Shown here: one piece after another, positions 51,081 through 60,721 of the stretch
Layout: every line of letters starts with the position of its first letter
How positions within the stretch are numbered: position 1 is the first letter of the stretch
Source of the DNA: Myoxocephalus aenaeus
Lineage: Eukaryota; Chordata; Actinopteri; Perciformes; Cottidae
Length of the DNA: 64,000 bases
Reading direction: 5' to 3'
Assembly (NCBI GenBank): GCA_038501785.1
Contig: JBAMJR010000031.1
Coordinates: forward strand, 5,438,001 to 5,502,000
The notes under the pieces: model-generated
Databases searched by the model: none
Seen by the model: the letters and a program-made list of their open reading frames with translations, nothing else
Told to the model about the DNA's origin: nothing
Made by a program: the position numbers and the translations under genes

Positions 51081-52516
51081 ACTGGTACATGCGCTTGGTC
51101 TGATGGTACTATGCTGCATACCTATTAGTATAGAATTTCACAATCACTAATTAAAGACTTTCAACAAATGTGTACATTATGTACACATTACAAACTACGT
51201 TTTCACTAGAGGTTGATACATTTAGTGGTTTAGCCTATTAATCAGCAGAAAAAGGAGGTTTTACAAACTAAATGTTGGGCATAAATGCACAACAGACTTT
51301 AAATTATGTTTTAGACATTTATCATTGATATTGTTTGGGATATTTTTTTCAGGGATGGATTCTCCACTATATATATTAAAAAAAAAACTTTGCTTTATTA
51401 TGGCCACAGGGTTAGAAAATGTGGGCAAAAACGTTGCGGCCCCAGAAATAAGTCATATCTGACCCATTTTCAGTTGATTTTCTCCCACAAAAGTTATCTC
51501 TTGAATATATAACACAACACTATCAGCTCTTGATAAGTATTGGTGGATTAATTGGCTATCTATTGGCCTTTAAAAATCGGTCAACCTCTAGTTTTAACAC
51601 AAATAGGCTTTGTGACCTGACATAGTAGCGAAAGCAAAGGTGCTACTAATTCATGTTTCCCCGTAAGCCATGTCAGCGTGACGGTCAGTTGAACCCAACC
51701 GTCGTCTCTCAGTCCCTCTCTTGCTAATGGACACTTGTGCAGAGACAAGAAGAGGAAGGTTGAGGGAGGAGGAATGAAAGAGAGCATAAGCAGAGAGGTC
51801 TCTCAGACTGGGAGGTGGCTGTATCATCTTTGTTACAATCAGTACTTTATAAGAGTCCTCCAGACTGCGGCCTGCCTGATTCAGCGCTTGGGTCCGTCCA
51901 AATAGCGTGACCCTTTCGTTGTAAAAAGCTGGAGAGCCACCTAAGCCGGCGGTCCTGGGAGCCCCTTGCACGCTGAGCCTGTCCTCAGAGAGTCACGGCA
52001 CTGAGTGCAACAGAGAGACTAAATGTCCTCGAGCGCAACAGGCACTTTAGCAGCAAATGCATGTCAAGATGTGAATGTGCCCATTGTGCCTGACCACCGG
52101 AGGGCTTGTAGCGGCCACCAGGGAACGCTGCCAAGCTACAAGCACCATTTACTGCCCGTTATGGAAAGGAGCATCCATGTAATTGCATGCAAAATATTTT
52201 TTTTCGTGAAATCATTTTTGTGAACCCTGATTGAGTAATTCAGTCATCAACCAGGGAGAGGAGGGCAAGAGACGCCACATTTAGGAGTGGAAGACATTCT
52301 TGTCATACACGTTAAAGCGACAAATGAATTAGCTTGGTGAGAAATAGTATGTGGAGAATCTCTCATTACTTTGGTTTATGATCATACTTTCCTGCCTTGA
52401 GGCTAGATAAGGGGAGTGACCTCCTGCATTATATGTGCAACCACTTATTATAGAGTATACTGCATTGTGCTTGGGTTACCAGGCTGGGCCAGGGAGTAAG
52501 GCTTTGTGGTTTGTGG

Positions 52517-52584
<68 letters not shown>

Positions 52585-55482
52585 TTGGATGCACAAGTGT
52601 GTGACCTATCAGATTTATTTATACGGGAAGTGTGCATGTTTAACTCAATGTGTGCATATGTGTGTGCACAAGTGGTCCAAAAACTACTAGTCTAAAATTA
52701 AAATCTGGGTTTTTTAAATGTCTCTAATTAGAGAGGGGAGGACTGAAGCCTATTTTGAGAGCTGTGGCCATGCCCGCCCTTCCCATATGTGTGTGTGGAC
52801 AGGCAAACGGACTCACACGCACACGCACACGCACACACTCTGGAGAGGAAGGTCCACCACTTGGAGTTTGTGTTATTAGACACAATTCATTGAGTTCTGC
52901 TCACATGAACTGTCCATGAAGTGCCTTTCTTGTGCCATCTATAAAGTTGGACAACCAGTGAACTTTAACGACGTAAACAAGTAGCTATGAATGTTATCAA
53001 ACAGAGAGCATGAGTTGAAATACCGCCGCCTCACTGTAAAGCTGTAATACATTATTGTGATATTTAGAGGCAAGACAAACCAAATTGGAAAGTTTATGGC
53101 TGAAGAGCAGGAACACAATAGTGCATTTATTCACTGTCTAAAGTGTTTTTACACATTTAATGAGGCAATTTAAAAAATGTAGCCTTTTCAGACAGTGAGT
53201 GGAATGTGGTGTATGCCTGGCTAACATTGTCTCATTGTTCTGTCTCATAACCAGCCTCTGTTTTTTGTTCCTGAGCAAAGACTGCTGGGAAAATCAGACC
53301 GCTTTTACAAAGGCTGGCTTAAATCTTTCTGCCCCAGATACTCTCACGGTGTCTTTTAAATCCAGATTGAAGACTTTTTCTGTTTGCTGTTGCCTTTAAT
53401 TGAATCAGATTCAAGGAAATTAATCGATTTCTGCATCTCACTATTGCATTTTTTTTTCTTAAACTGAACTGCAACTTTTATTATATTTTTTGCTTTTTGA
53501 CAATTTTTTTATGTTTTAAAATGAATGTTCTTAATAGTTTTTCTTCTGCATTATGTTTTGATGCTTTTAATGGTTTTATGTGAAGCACTTCGAATCGCCT
53601 TGTTGTTGAAATGTGCTATACAAATAAACTGGCCTTGCCTTGCTTTTTTTCACAACTGACTGTGTTCCTTTGATTGGAGGTGTAAACCAACTCATCTTTA
53701 CAAAAGGATGATAGTTGGTGATGATAGATAAATAACTAAATACCGTAAATGTCGGGTTACAAGCCGCTCCTACGGCTCCTACGGCTCCTACGGCTGTAGC
53801 AAGCTAGTAGCGCTGCTAGCTAGCGCTTCTGCTGCTACTGCCCGCTGCTGCTGCTACTGCCCACGTCGGGTGTCGAGCCTGGTCCCGCTACCTTCGGTGG
53901 TTTTCAGGGAGCTAGCGGAAGTTAGCGGGGAAGTGACGGAGCGCTAGCAGGAGCCCCAGCTGGCTACAGCGGGGAGCTGTCGGGGACACTAACCGAAGGT
54001 AGTAGCGGCTTGTAACCCGAAATTTACGGTAAATTGTTGTTGGCTGTTTTCCCTTTTATTAGAGAAATAAAAGAAGCCACAATATTGATAAACTAAAAAC
54101 TCAAATTGGATATACAAGTAGGCCTACCTTTGCGTTCATCTGACAGCCAATGTTAAACAAAAAAAAGAAATCAGGGATTCCAAAAACGTCCGGGATTTTG
54201 CTACGTCGGGGAAAATAGTTATTACCCCCTTACAAGTTTTGGAAATGGTACGTCCGGGAAAATAGTTATTACCCCCTTACAAGTTTTGGAAATGGTATCT
54301 CCCTCACGTTCCACCTTCTTGCGCAAGCTCTGACTGTAGAGAGAACTGTCATTGGTCGACCGATCTCAACGTAAATGTAAGTTCACGGCATGCTACACAC
54401 TACTGCTACCCCCCCCCCCCCCCCCGGAGCGAAGTGTCCTCTTTTTCACAAACTCTAATCTGGTCACCCTACTTGAGCCTTTGTTTTATGATACAGCTAA
54501 AATAAGTTACTATCTATTAATAGATGTCTAAAAAACGCTTAGCGATAAGCTTAGCATAAATACTGGAAACAGGAGAAAACAGCTGTCCAAAGACTTTATC
54601 CACCATCCACTTTCAAATTGACTTAGTAACATATTGTATCTGTTTAATAAGAACACAAACCAAAATGTAAAAACAAGAAGTTGAGGTTGTATGTGGAGTT
54701 ACTTCTGGACAGAGCCAGTCTATACGTTTCCTGTCCTTATGCTAAACTAACTGTCTAACAGACACCAGGGATATTGATTTTCTCATCTAACACTTGGCAA
54801 AAAAAAACCATATAAAACAGTCTCAAAACATCAAACTATCTGTAAGGAGCTTAAGTGAAACCAAAACGTGTGGGTTCTGTTCCAAACCTCATTAAAAATC
54901 CTATTTACTTCCAGCCTTTAAAAGTAGCATAACCTACTGTAGATGGACAGTATTAACACAACAAAAAAATCAATCTAATGGTGTTGTTTACTCAATATTG
55001 ACTTCAACAAAAAACATTTCCCATAAGTCTGATATTTCTGCGTGTTTGACATGAGCAGGTCGCTGTTAGCTCAGACATGTCAGCAGCAGCTTGACAGGAC
55101 AGTGGAGACTTGTTTTAAACAGCAGAGATAACAGCTACAAAGTTGGAAAAATTACATAGGTAACAATGGCTAAGTACCCGCATTGCAGCGCTGTTAATGA
55201 GAGGTGCAGTTTTTTTGTATGCTGACAAATTATTTGTTGTTAAACTTTTTTTTAATCATGAAGGTTTAAAATTCCAATAGCAAATGCTGTTGGATTCCAA
55301 GTTGTCTTAAAATGTGGATACTAATCTCTGTGAACATGGTTCACTTTTCTAAAGCTGAATGAGAGTAATCACAAAGTACAAACTCAGGAGTACGCAAATT
55401 ACATTAGTGTGGTCTTGAAATCCAGCAGATGACTGCACTATTTTCATGTATTAGTTCTCAAGAGAAAGAATATCAGAAACAC

Positions 55483-55536
<54 letters not shown>

Positions 55537-58500
55537 AAGCCACAGGCATTCCCACTATAGACACCCATTATCTCCGTCTGTATCCATGTGTTGTCGACCC
55601 AGAGCAGGAACTTTGGGGGCCGCTGTGGTCAGACGCAGGGAGAGGGAAGTTAGCGCTGGCAAAGAAAAGTCAAAGTCAGGCATTTTTGGAGTAAGATAAG
55701 AAGAAAGCGGTGTGGAAGGAAAAACTAAAATAACAAAAAGCCACTTGGGGGTATGAGATTACTATGACAACACAGCTCTCTGTTTTTGAAATATGGCAGC
55801 CTATAATCAACAAACACAACGAGGTGATAAGTGAAATACACATTCATCATCCAAACGGGCGGGCAGCTACAGTACGGCCCAGTAGGTGAGTGGAGATGTC
55901 CCACTCTACTCACGTTCCCTTGACCTCCGAGGGCACAATAAAACCCAGGGCTTGTGTGGCATTGGCAGGTGCTGCAGCCGAGTATGAAGCCCAGAGTATC
56001 CCGTGTCAGGCCTTTGTTTGCTTTTTTGATTTATTGCTGACCGCTGCCCCACCTAACATGTGCAGAGGAGTGCCCGCTCCCCCTCCTCTCAACACCTTTC
56101 CCCACATAAATAAACCCTATCGCTGCAGGAATGCCTGGGGTAAAATGCTCAATACCGCTATTGGAATTCTCTGGACGCTGATGAGATGACCGTTTAGGAT
56201 GTTTCATCGACACACTCCCATCTCAACACATACTGACACACACAGACCCAGCATAAACCACCGACACATCTGCTGGCCCTTTGGTTTCCGTCCGCACAAG
56301 TCAGAGACCGAAGATGTGACTCGGAAAATAAAACAGTGAATAAAGAGAAAGCAGACTCATATTGTAGCCAATCGATTATACTGATGAGCTGAGTTACCTT
56401 TGAGTGAACAGAGACATAGAAGACTCAAATTCAGATAACAACAGGTTGTATGGGACAAAAAGAGAATACAGGAAACTGATAAATGTGTGTTAAGTGTAAA
56501 GAAAAGGCTGTCCTCTCCACCAAAAGCTCCTGTAAGGACGACTTAAATAAACATATTCAACCTCCAAACCGTTCCAGTGGAAGATTCAACTTTGTTAGGG
56601 CTGGGCCATAAATCAATATGATAATGTATTGTCTATCATTAGAATCATATTGTCATCAAATCATATATTGCGATACCCAAATATAGAAAATCAGATTATT
56701 TTGCAGTAAAGTTCTTAATTACATCAGAAAATTAAGTATAAAAGTATATAAAAAGTATTTAATTCACACAAAATGTTTCATTTAGACTATTCATGGATGT
56801 ATTTAATTACCATAAAACATGCTGTATTGTGATAAATATCATCATCGATGAAATGACCTATATCAAGAACATTCTGGCCATTGAACCAGCACGAAGTTAG
56901 ATACCACAATGCTAATGAATCAATGTTGTTTGTTGTCTCAAATAACATCATCAAATGTACTGAAGGAATAGTCTGACAATTTGCCATCTTAATGAGACTG
57001 AGATGAGGAGATTGATACAATGATCTATAACTATTAATCTTCTCATCTGAATCTAGGCAAGAAAGCAAATAACTGCATTAACTATTGCTTTTAAGAGCAA
57101 GCCTTTTCAGAAACAACCTGCCCAGTATACATTTAAACTTTCACAACTGTTCATTTACAACAGTGGCCCTTACTGATAAAAATATGACCGCCCTAGTTGG
57201 AATATTTGTATCTTGAACCCCTGACAACCAGCCAGCAATGTCCACATACTGGGATCAAGTGCAACTGTACAGGAAGCAACTGTCTTGCATTGCAGCTGTT
57301 TTGGGTGAGGGGGCATCAGGCCAAGGACAGGCATGCTGACCCCCACCACCCTGAGCATCTGTGCCCACTCGTTCAGACTGGCACCCACTGAGCGGAAGCC
57401 ATCAGTCACTGAAAAATTATGACAACAAAATACGGCAAGGGAGGAGTACGATTTTTGACTTGGGTAAAAACCACAAGCTATGAAACACCAGCATGTTCAC
57501 ACATAGACTGCCACTGTACATTCTCTGTATGTGCCTGCTATCCATTAAAGCACAGCTGCCAGCACACAGCGCTGAGAAAGGAATCATTGCTCTGTGTATT
57601 TGGAGGCTTAATGTCAAATGTTTATGATATATGTATGCATTTTTTTGTATCACCAAAATAACAAAAGTTCCTCTTTCACACAGCAGACTAATAATAATAG
57701 ACATGGAGCAATGCCTTGGAAGTGAAGCTATGCCGCTACACTGCCTCCTCCTCTTCCCTCTCACCCCAGTGTCGAAGATCTGTTAGTCAGGGGCTGGGGA
57801 GCTTTCAGTCTCCAGGGGCACATCCCTCTGAACCGCCTGCCAAGCTTCTCCTCTCCCTCCTCCATCCTCTCTCTTGCTCTGCTCTCTTTCTTTGTTCCCC
57901 TCTTGGTTCCCTTTCCCCACGTCTTCTACTCCTCACGCTCAACTTTGTCCTTCACTTCAGCCTCCTTTCAACTTTCGTCATTTATTCCTGCTTGCCCCTC
58001 AACAACGGCACTTTTCGCTTTCACACTCTTATCTATTTTCCCCTCTCTACCCTTCCGCTCCTCTTCCTCTCCCGGTGATCCAGCTCCTTTGCAGCCGTGC
58101 ATAATTAGGCCTAAACACGAGCCTGCGCAGGCTCACATCTGGAAGGAGTTTGGACATGGCAGTTTCCTACCAAGACGACTAAATATTTAGGTTGAGAGTT
58201 ACTGCGTGTGGATGAACTCATGATAGGGGGGGTGGGAAGGGAAGGGAAGAGAAATGGGGAGCTGGAGATAAAGAAAGAGGGAAAGTGGGACAAGAAGAAG
58301 AAAGCTGAGAATAGCATGATACATCATTAAACTAGTGATAAGTGTGAGTTTATAGAAATGGTGCAGTGTATAATCTGACACACAGTAATGTAATCAGTGC
58401 AGCACAGGCATTGACGAGCCAAAGGAGGAGGTGATAGTATTAGAGCGACTGGTTGCTCCTTTATGGCTGGCAGGAACAACAAACAGCTAACTAATAGTTT

Positions 58501-60657
58501 TAATAAATAAATCCCCGTTGGGATTTCCCATGAGGCTGAGGGCCTCAGCTGGAATGTTCACAGGGGCCAGCTGTTGTGCATTACACGTAGCAGCCGGCCC
58601 CGGAAGCCCTGGGCCTGGTGTCCTCCGGCCCTTGCCTGCTCAGCATGGAGGAGAGCATTCCTCCAGGCTGCCCCAGGAGACAGGGCAGCGAGGGCTGGCT
58701 GTCAGGCCATGGGATGTGGGGAGGGACCGAGGTGGTGTAGGGCACAGGGAAAGCTCCCCTGCTGCACCTGGGATACTGTCCTCTGAACAGACTGAGGAAT
58801 GTCAGGAATAACACGAATATCAACACAACTTCTCACATTTCACATCTGGAGCTAATGTCATCAGCAACGATGGGAGCATGGGCGCTTGAGTAACTCACCA
58901 AATCTTCAGGAAAATGTACTTTCCAGACACCAGAGTTCCCGGGAAAGGTAAAGGTAAAATGGCGGATTACGGGCGAAATTGTTTGTTCCTCGTTTATCGC
59001 CTCGTAAAAAAAGTGAATCAGAATGCCAAACATCTGGACAAAAACAACTTAACCAAAATTAGTAGATGCGGGGATGGAAGATTATCTTCAATCACCTAGA
59101 CCACTACCACCCTAGCCTCTATTTTTCCCCTATGGTTTCCAGCAATGTGTTCCCCAGATGTTTATTCTGCCTTTATTAAGGGAGAAACATAAGGCCCTAT
59201 AAATGGACTGCTGGCTGGCTTTGGCTTTCCTGGGGCATAAATACCTTACTTTACCTCATATGCTCGCTGCAGTAGGGCAGCTCAACATGCTTTTTATTTT
59301 TTACTGTGCCCATATGCAGCAATAGCATTTCCCCCACTGGATCATGAGTACAGAGATAGTAACAGTGGGAACGAGAAACAACTTCAGAAAGTCTGAGCAG
59401 CTGTGAACAAAGATAGATTGGTAGTCCATCCGTCATGAAATATAGCGTGTTTTAGTCCATGATGTGGATTCAAGTTCTGTCCAAACACTAAGAACAGTAA
59501 TTAAAAAACATCACTCTAAACTGGCCCAGAATCATTGCTGTTCAGTTTTTTCCTCCTCACCATAAGGTAATTGTGAGACAGGGTGTAACTGTTTAAAAGT
59601 AAGAGCCAACCCACCAGTAAAGTACAGATATAAAATATTCTGAATGTGTTTTTGTTTATTCTAGTTGTTTAAGGCCAAGTCAGCTGGACCATGTACATAT
59701 GAGGTGATGGTGCTGGTGGGAGAAAGAAGGAGCTGAGATCTGCCTCAGAGTCAAATTTAAAGTGACAGAGTTGTGTCAAAGAGGCAGGGCCGTATGATGG
59801 CTACAGTCAGCCTGCCCTCTCACTGATCTTCTTAATGTTTCACAGAGAGATGACGCTCAGCCCTCCACCACAGAGTTAAACTAGATCAAGATGTAAACTT
59901 CTGACCTAACAAGCCTTATTACTGCAGCAAGTCCTCAATACAGTTAAACCTAAGGTCATGGGTTCAGAGTCATGGGTGTGTGGGCCTGATCGAAGCACTG
60001 TACCCTCACTTTGCTGTATGCACTCATGCAAAACGCACCATCAAAACTAAACATTAATCCAGTTAAATCCTTTGATATAACAGAGAAACACTGTGGATCC
60101 TCAGCAAAATTATTTCACACTAAATGTATATGGAAACAGCTTGTGTTTATGTCAGTTTACTGGATGTCATCTTAAAATTGACAATGATTCATTCATATTT
60201 TTTCTACTAAAATCTTTAGGGGATATGGGATTACTGCTGGCATACCAGAGGACACACACACACACATATATATATATATGCCACCATAATGTAAGGTCGC
60301 CATGTGATCTCACACTACAGTAATGTTGCAAGACACAACAGGCGGATCGTAATAAAGTGACACAACATTAGTTCAGTAAACCTGTCAGACTGTTCCAACT
60401 CACAGAGTGACGGTCCTGTTGGGCAGCAGGCCGGCATCCGGAGGTTCAGTCAGCTCCTCTTTGCTGCAGCTGACCCGTCTCCCAGACGCCTGGACGCCGT
60501 GCGTTTTGGACCGCTCGTCCGTGCAGCTGCAGCCGCTGGTGGAGGCGAGCAACCCGGGACAGGCCAGGGAGAGCCTCGGCTTGGAGGCGGACAGCAGGAG
60601 CAGCATCAGTACCAGACGCCCCGGCAGCAGAGGGATGCCAACGCCGGGCGTAAACAT
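26488..60657 (-). CDS. adgra2: Adhesion G protein-coupled receptor A2 (GPR124/TEM5)
   Basis: Nineteen coding exons sum to 4095 nt (1364 aa; human about 1338 aa in 19 exons), all phases joining. Order: signal peptide (about residues 13-40) and LRRNT cysteines; four LRRs (85-181); LRR C-cap (181-235); Ig-like domain (236-360); hormone-receptor motif (362-428); GAIN domain with degenerate GPS (429-732); seven TMs (about 745-1000); a cytoplasmic tail with GPCKLTNL and the C-terminal WKSETTV PDZ ligand. The KSETTV ending separates ADGRA2 from ADGRA3 (KHETTV in human, from memory). The protein works with Reck as co-activator of Wnt7a/b in brain endothelium and, in zebrafish, in dorsal root ganglion neurogenesis. 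Introns 1 and 2 are long and repeat-rich. Exon 2 onward retains the vertebrate splice phases. Confidence 0.96.
28051..28140 (-). CDS. adgra2: adgra2 exon 18: TM4
   Basis: 90 nt. It encodes [20 protein letters not shown] and NNYGDNSLY. Confidence 0.95.
28847..28995 (-). CDS. adgra2: adgra2 exon 17: TM3 and ICL2
   Basis: 149 nt. It encodes VGIALHYSSLSTLLWIGVSA, KEALWRIPRQPEGES and QRPML. Confidence 0.95.
29080..29203 (-). CDS. adgra2: adgra2 exon 16: TM2
   Basis: 124 nt. It encodes SIHISRKIWHTLLNTCFHIA and GGISLTSYPVVCQA. Confidence 0.95.
29292..29419 (-). CDS. adgra2: adgra2 exon 15: TM1
   Basis: 128 nt. It encodes EVPDFPNSTPI and then TM1 (LHPVVYACTAVLLLCLFTII). Confidence 0.95.
29513..29721 (-). 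CDS. adgra2: adgra2 exon 14: degenerate GPS
   Basis: 209 nt. It encodes DGCSTWNNSDPIWVSL, GSWSQEGCQL and MRCSLLSNYAVLQ. The GPS disulfide Cys pair is present, but the His of the cleavage triad is replaced by Leu. Confidence 0.94.
30192..30381 (-). CDS. adgra2: adgra2 exon 13: GAIN subdomain B
   Basis: 190 nt. It encodes NSVALASVTLPATLF, DCKLQFVAFRTGIFF, a tribasic SRRRSV site and TPVIFVGL. Its acceptor lies directly against a repeat tail. Confidence 0.94.
30384..30560 (-). mobile_element. Retroelement 3' end in adgra2 intron 12
   Basis: Read on the minus strand it carries AAATTTCCCCTCGGGGATTA and AATAAAGTATATATTC, then an (ATTC)4 tail. This is the familiar 3' terminus of a fish LINE/SINE with a tetranucleotide tail. 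The tail ends about 3 bp from the exon 13 acceptor AG. The upstream limit is uncertain and may reach 30680. Confidence 0.7.
30704..30904 (-). CDS. adgra2: adgra2 exon 12: GAIN subdomain B
   Basis: 67 codons, phase 0. It encodes VSRNIVMEAHFIRRAHFTG, TCTAYQRRED and QQLRFRCSTG. Confidence 0.94.
31137..31298 (-). CDS. adgra2: adgra2 exon 11: GAIN subdomain A
   Basis: 54 codons, phase 0. It encodes VEMGSNVMQVDDQILTLAQR and the helical CSSIVYSLE segment. Confidence 0.94.
31401..31550 (-). CDS. adgra2: adgra2 exon 10: GAIN subdomain A
   Basis: 50 codons, phase 0. It encodes RPINASNAVTLAHQVRTYT and YVAQMMEKFMEYV, matching the vertebrate GAIN start. Confidence 0.95.
31635..31833 (-). CDS. adgra2: adgra2 exon 9: hormone-receptor motif (HRM)
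   Basis: 199 nt. It encodes WPRTLAGIASHQYCLQL, RQCDRSGNWQEADYSDC and ITRVLHTFIL, with the paired Cys and Trp of the HRM fold. Confidence 0.95.
31912..32076 (-). CDS. adgra2: adgra2 exon 8: Ig-like domain, second half
   Basis: 165 nt. It encodes GEWECVVSTGRGN (second Ig Cys) and ends NNRGEFR. The human equivalent, as I recall it, reads NNRGDFR. Confidence 0.95.
32285..32498 (-). CDS. adgra2: adgra2 exon 7: Ig-like domain, first half
   Basis: 214 nt. It encodes DGPLELHTLSLLPSQRQVVF, DRLPFHC (first Ig Cys), LHWRHNGQL (core Trp) and LHDCIFIT. Confidence 0.95.
32882..33045 (-). CDS. adgra2: adgra2 exon 6: LRR C-cap
   Basis: 164 nt. The C-cap cysteines are LSCDCGLRWVPG, TLCAYP and QLSC. The donor G|GTGAGA joins DGPLEL in exon 7. 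Confidence 0.94.
33624..33695 (-). CDS. adgra2: adgra2 exon 5: LRR 4
   Basis: 72 nt, phase 2 to 2. It encodes NLSGNIISTMDPGVFQEL..., matching the vertebrate fourth repeat. Confidence 0.95.
33779..33850 (-). CDS. adgra2: adgra2 exon 4: LRR 3
   Basis: 72 nt, phase 2 to 2. It encodes DISNNRIGCLTADMFQGL..., very close to the mammalian repeat with DLSNNRIGCLT. Confidence 0.95.
34814..34885 (-). CDS. adgra2: adgra2 exon 3: LRR 2
   Basis: 72 nt, phase 2 to 2. It encodes DLKHNLISTIMPGAFQGL..., with acceptor CTCTCCTCAG and donor GTAAGT. Confidence 0.95.
36239..36301. repeat. (TG)n microsatellite
   Basis: About 31 uninterrupted TG units in adgra2 intron 2. Confidence 0.95.
42677..42738. repeat. (GT)n microsatellite
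   Basis: About 31 uninterrupted GT units in adgra2 intron 2. Confidence 0.95.
43590..43775. mobile_element. Fish interspersed repeat (GTTGAGATATTTCAGTCTGGA type)
   Basis: The words AAAATTTCATGGCAATCCAT, GTTGAGATATTTCAGTCTGG and ATCAAAGT in this order are a common teleost repeat signature. The family class is not certain. Confidence 0.55.
44341..44412 (-). CDS. adgra2: adgra2 exon 2: LRR 1
   Basis: 72 nt, phase 2 to 2. It encodes ILSHNKIRVLRNGSF...LEKL, one 24-residue leucine-rich repeat. Confidence 0.95.
44970..45170 (+). mobile_element. Short interspersed element (CTTGCCGAGAGTTAGATGAGAA family), plus orientation
   Basis: It contains TTTGACTTTTTGGGAAATAC, CTTTCTTGCCGAGAGTTAGA and TGTCTGTAGGCTAAATAGGA, in the order typical of this abundant fish element. 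The right part is degenerate. Confidence 0.6.
48563..48639. repeat. (TG)n microsatellite
   Basis: About 38 TG units in adgra2 intron 1. Confidence 0.95.
50400..50690 (+). mobile_element. Same short element family, plus orientation, diverged
   Basis: Starts GAAGGAATAGTTAGACATTTTG, then AGAGTTAGTTGAGAAG and, near the end, CGGCTTAGCGGTTTCC. The weak match suggests an old copy. Confidence 0.5.
50995..51079. repeat. (TG)n microsatellite
   Basis: About 42 uninterrupted TG units in adgra2 intron 1, among the longest in the window. Confidence 0.95.
52519..52580. repeat. (GT)n microsatellite
   Basis: About 31 GT units in adgra2 intron 1. Confidence 0.95.
53290..53645 (+). mobile_element. LINE 3' terminal fragment
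   Basis: A short coding relic (SFKSRLKTF) of a reverse-transcriptase C-terminus is followed by AT-rich 3' UTR, then GTGAAGCACTTCGAATCGCC and GAAATGTGCTATACAAATAAAC, and a CCTTG repeat tail. This matches the familiar end of 5'-truncated fish LINE copies. Confidence 0.7.
53742..54030. mobile_element. 289 bp GC-rich terminal-inverted-repeat element
   Basis: The ends are 27 bp inverted repeats with one mismatch: ACCGTAAATGTCGGGTTACA... at the left and ...TGTAACCCGAAATTTACGGT at the right. They are flanked by AAAT on both sides (53738-53741 and 54031-54034), a plausible target-site duplication; TA-based alternatives are possible. The interior is very GC-rich, with three CTCCTACGG units and GCTAGC-type words. 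No ORF. Confidence 0.85.
54203..54296. repeat. Two tandem 47 bp units
   Basis: Units at 54203-54249 and 54250-54296 differ by one base in ACGTCGGGG versus ACGTCCGGG. Both then read AAAATAGTTATTACCCCCTT followed by ACAAGTTTTGGAAATGGTA. The right copy is followed by TCTCCCTC. Confidence 0.93.
54409..54471 (-). mobile_element. Terminus of a 'GGGTGACCAGATT' transposon with a poly-C run
   Basis: On the minus strand it starts TAGGGTGACCAGATTAGAGT and continues TTGTGAAAAAGAGGACACTT, a motif I associate with hAT-like ends. It is followed by a C17 tract (G on minus). The rest of the element toward 54130 is unclear. Confidence 0.45.
54530..54800 (-). mobile_element. Short element of the AGTTAGATGAGAA family, minus orientation
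   Basis: On the minus strand it reads TGCCAAGTGTTAGATGAGAA, then GTTAGTTTAGCATAAGGACA, GGAAACGTATAGACTGGCTC and, at the left, TTTATGCTAAGCTTATCGCT. It is the same family as 44970-45170. Confidence 0.6.
55485..55534. repeat. (CA)n microsatellite
   Basis: About 25 CA units in adgra2 intron 1. Confidence 0.94.
56596..56880. mobile_element. Repeat of the 'GGGCTGGGCCATAAATCAATA' type
   Basis: It begins TTAGGGCTGGGCCATAAATC and continues with ATATTGCGATACCCAAATA, a fish repeat signature. The far end near TCATCGATGAAATGACC is a guess. Confidence 0.45.
56955..57085. mobile_element. Two head-to-head fragments of the AGTTAGATGAGAA family
   Basis: A plus-oriented piece (GAAGGAATAGTCTGACAATT ... GAGATGAGGAGATTGAT) is followed at once by a minus-oriented piece (ATTAATCTTCTCATCTGAAT ... 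GGCAAGAAAGCAAATAAC). The junction forms a small hairpin. Confidence 0.5.
60404..60657 (-). CDS. adgra2: adgra2 exon 1: signal peptide and LRR N-cap
   Basis: First ATG (60655-60657) after an in-frame TGA at 60697-60699. A hydrophobic core (LVLMLLLLSA) is followed by a Cys-rich N-cap (SGCSCTD, RRVSCSKEEL) and LLPNRTVTL. The donor is CT|GTGAGT. Confidence 0.93.
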
Positions 60658-60679
60658 TGTCCTTCGGCTGGATCTCACC

Positions 60680-60721
60680 TCAGCTGCACCCCCGCCTCAA
60701 GTCATCCCATAGCTCCACCAT
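60680..60721 (-). promoter_or_regulatory. Three small uORFs in the adgra2 leader
   Basis: A 13-codon uORF runs 60721 to 60680. Inside it, in other frames, ATG-GGA-TGA lies at 60710-60702 and ATG-ACT-TGA at 60705-60697. All end before the main ATG at 60657. Relevance depends on the unmapped TSS. Confidence 0.5.

Larger units (their letters stand above)
44413..60403 (-). other. adgra2 intron 1 (16.0 kb)
   Basis: No nested gene is recognised. It holds many repeats: several copies of one short element family, TG/CA tracts, a LINE tail, a GC-rich inverted-repeat element and a CAGGGTGACCAG-type transposon end. Long first introns of developmental genes often hold enhancers, but none can be called from one sequence. 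Confidence 0.65.

Noticed and set aside
57716..58190. Overlapping plus-strand ORFs rich in Leu/Ser/Pro
   Set aside because: Three frames are open at once over a CT-rich stretch, which indicates low complexity and not a gene.
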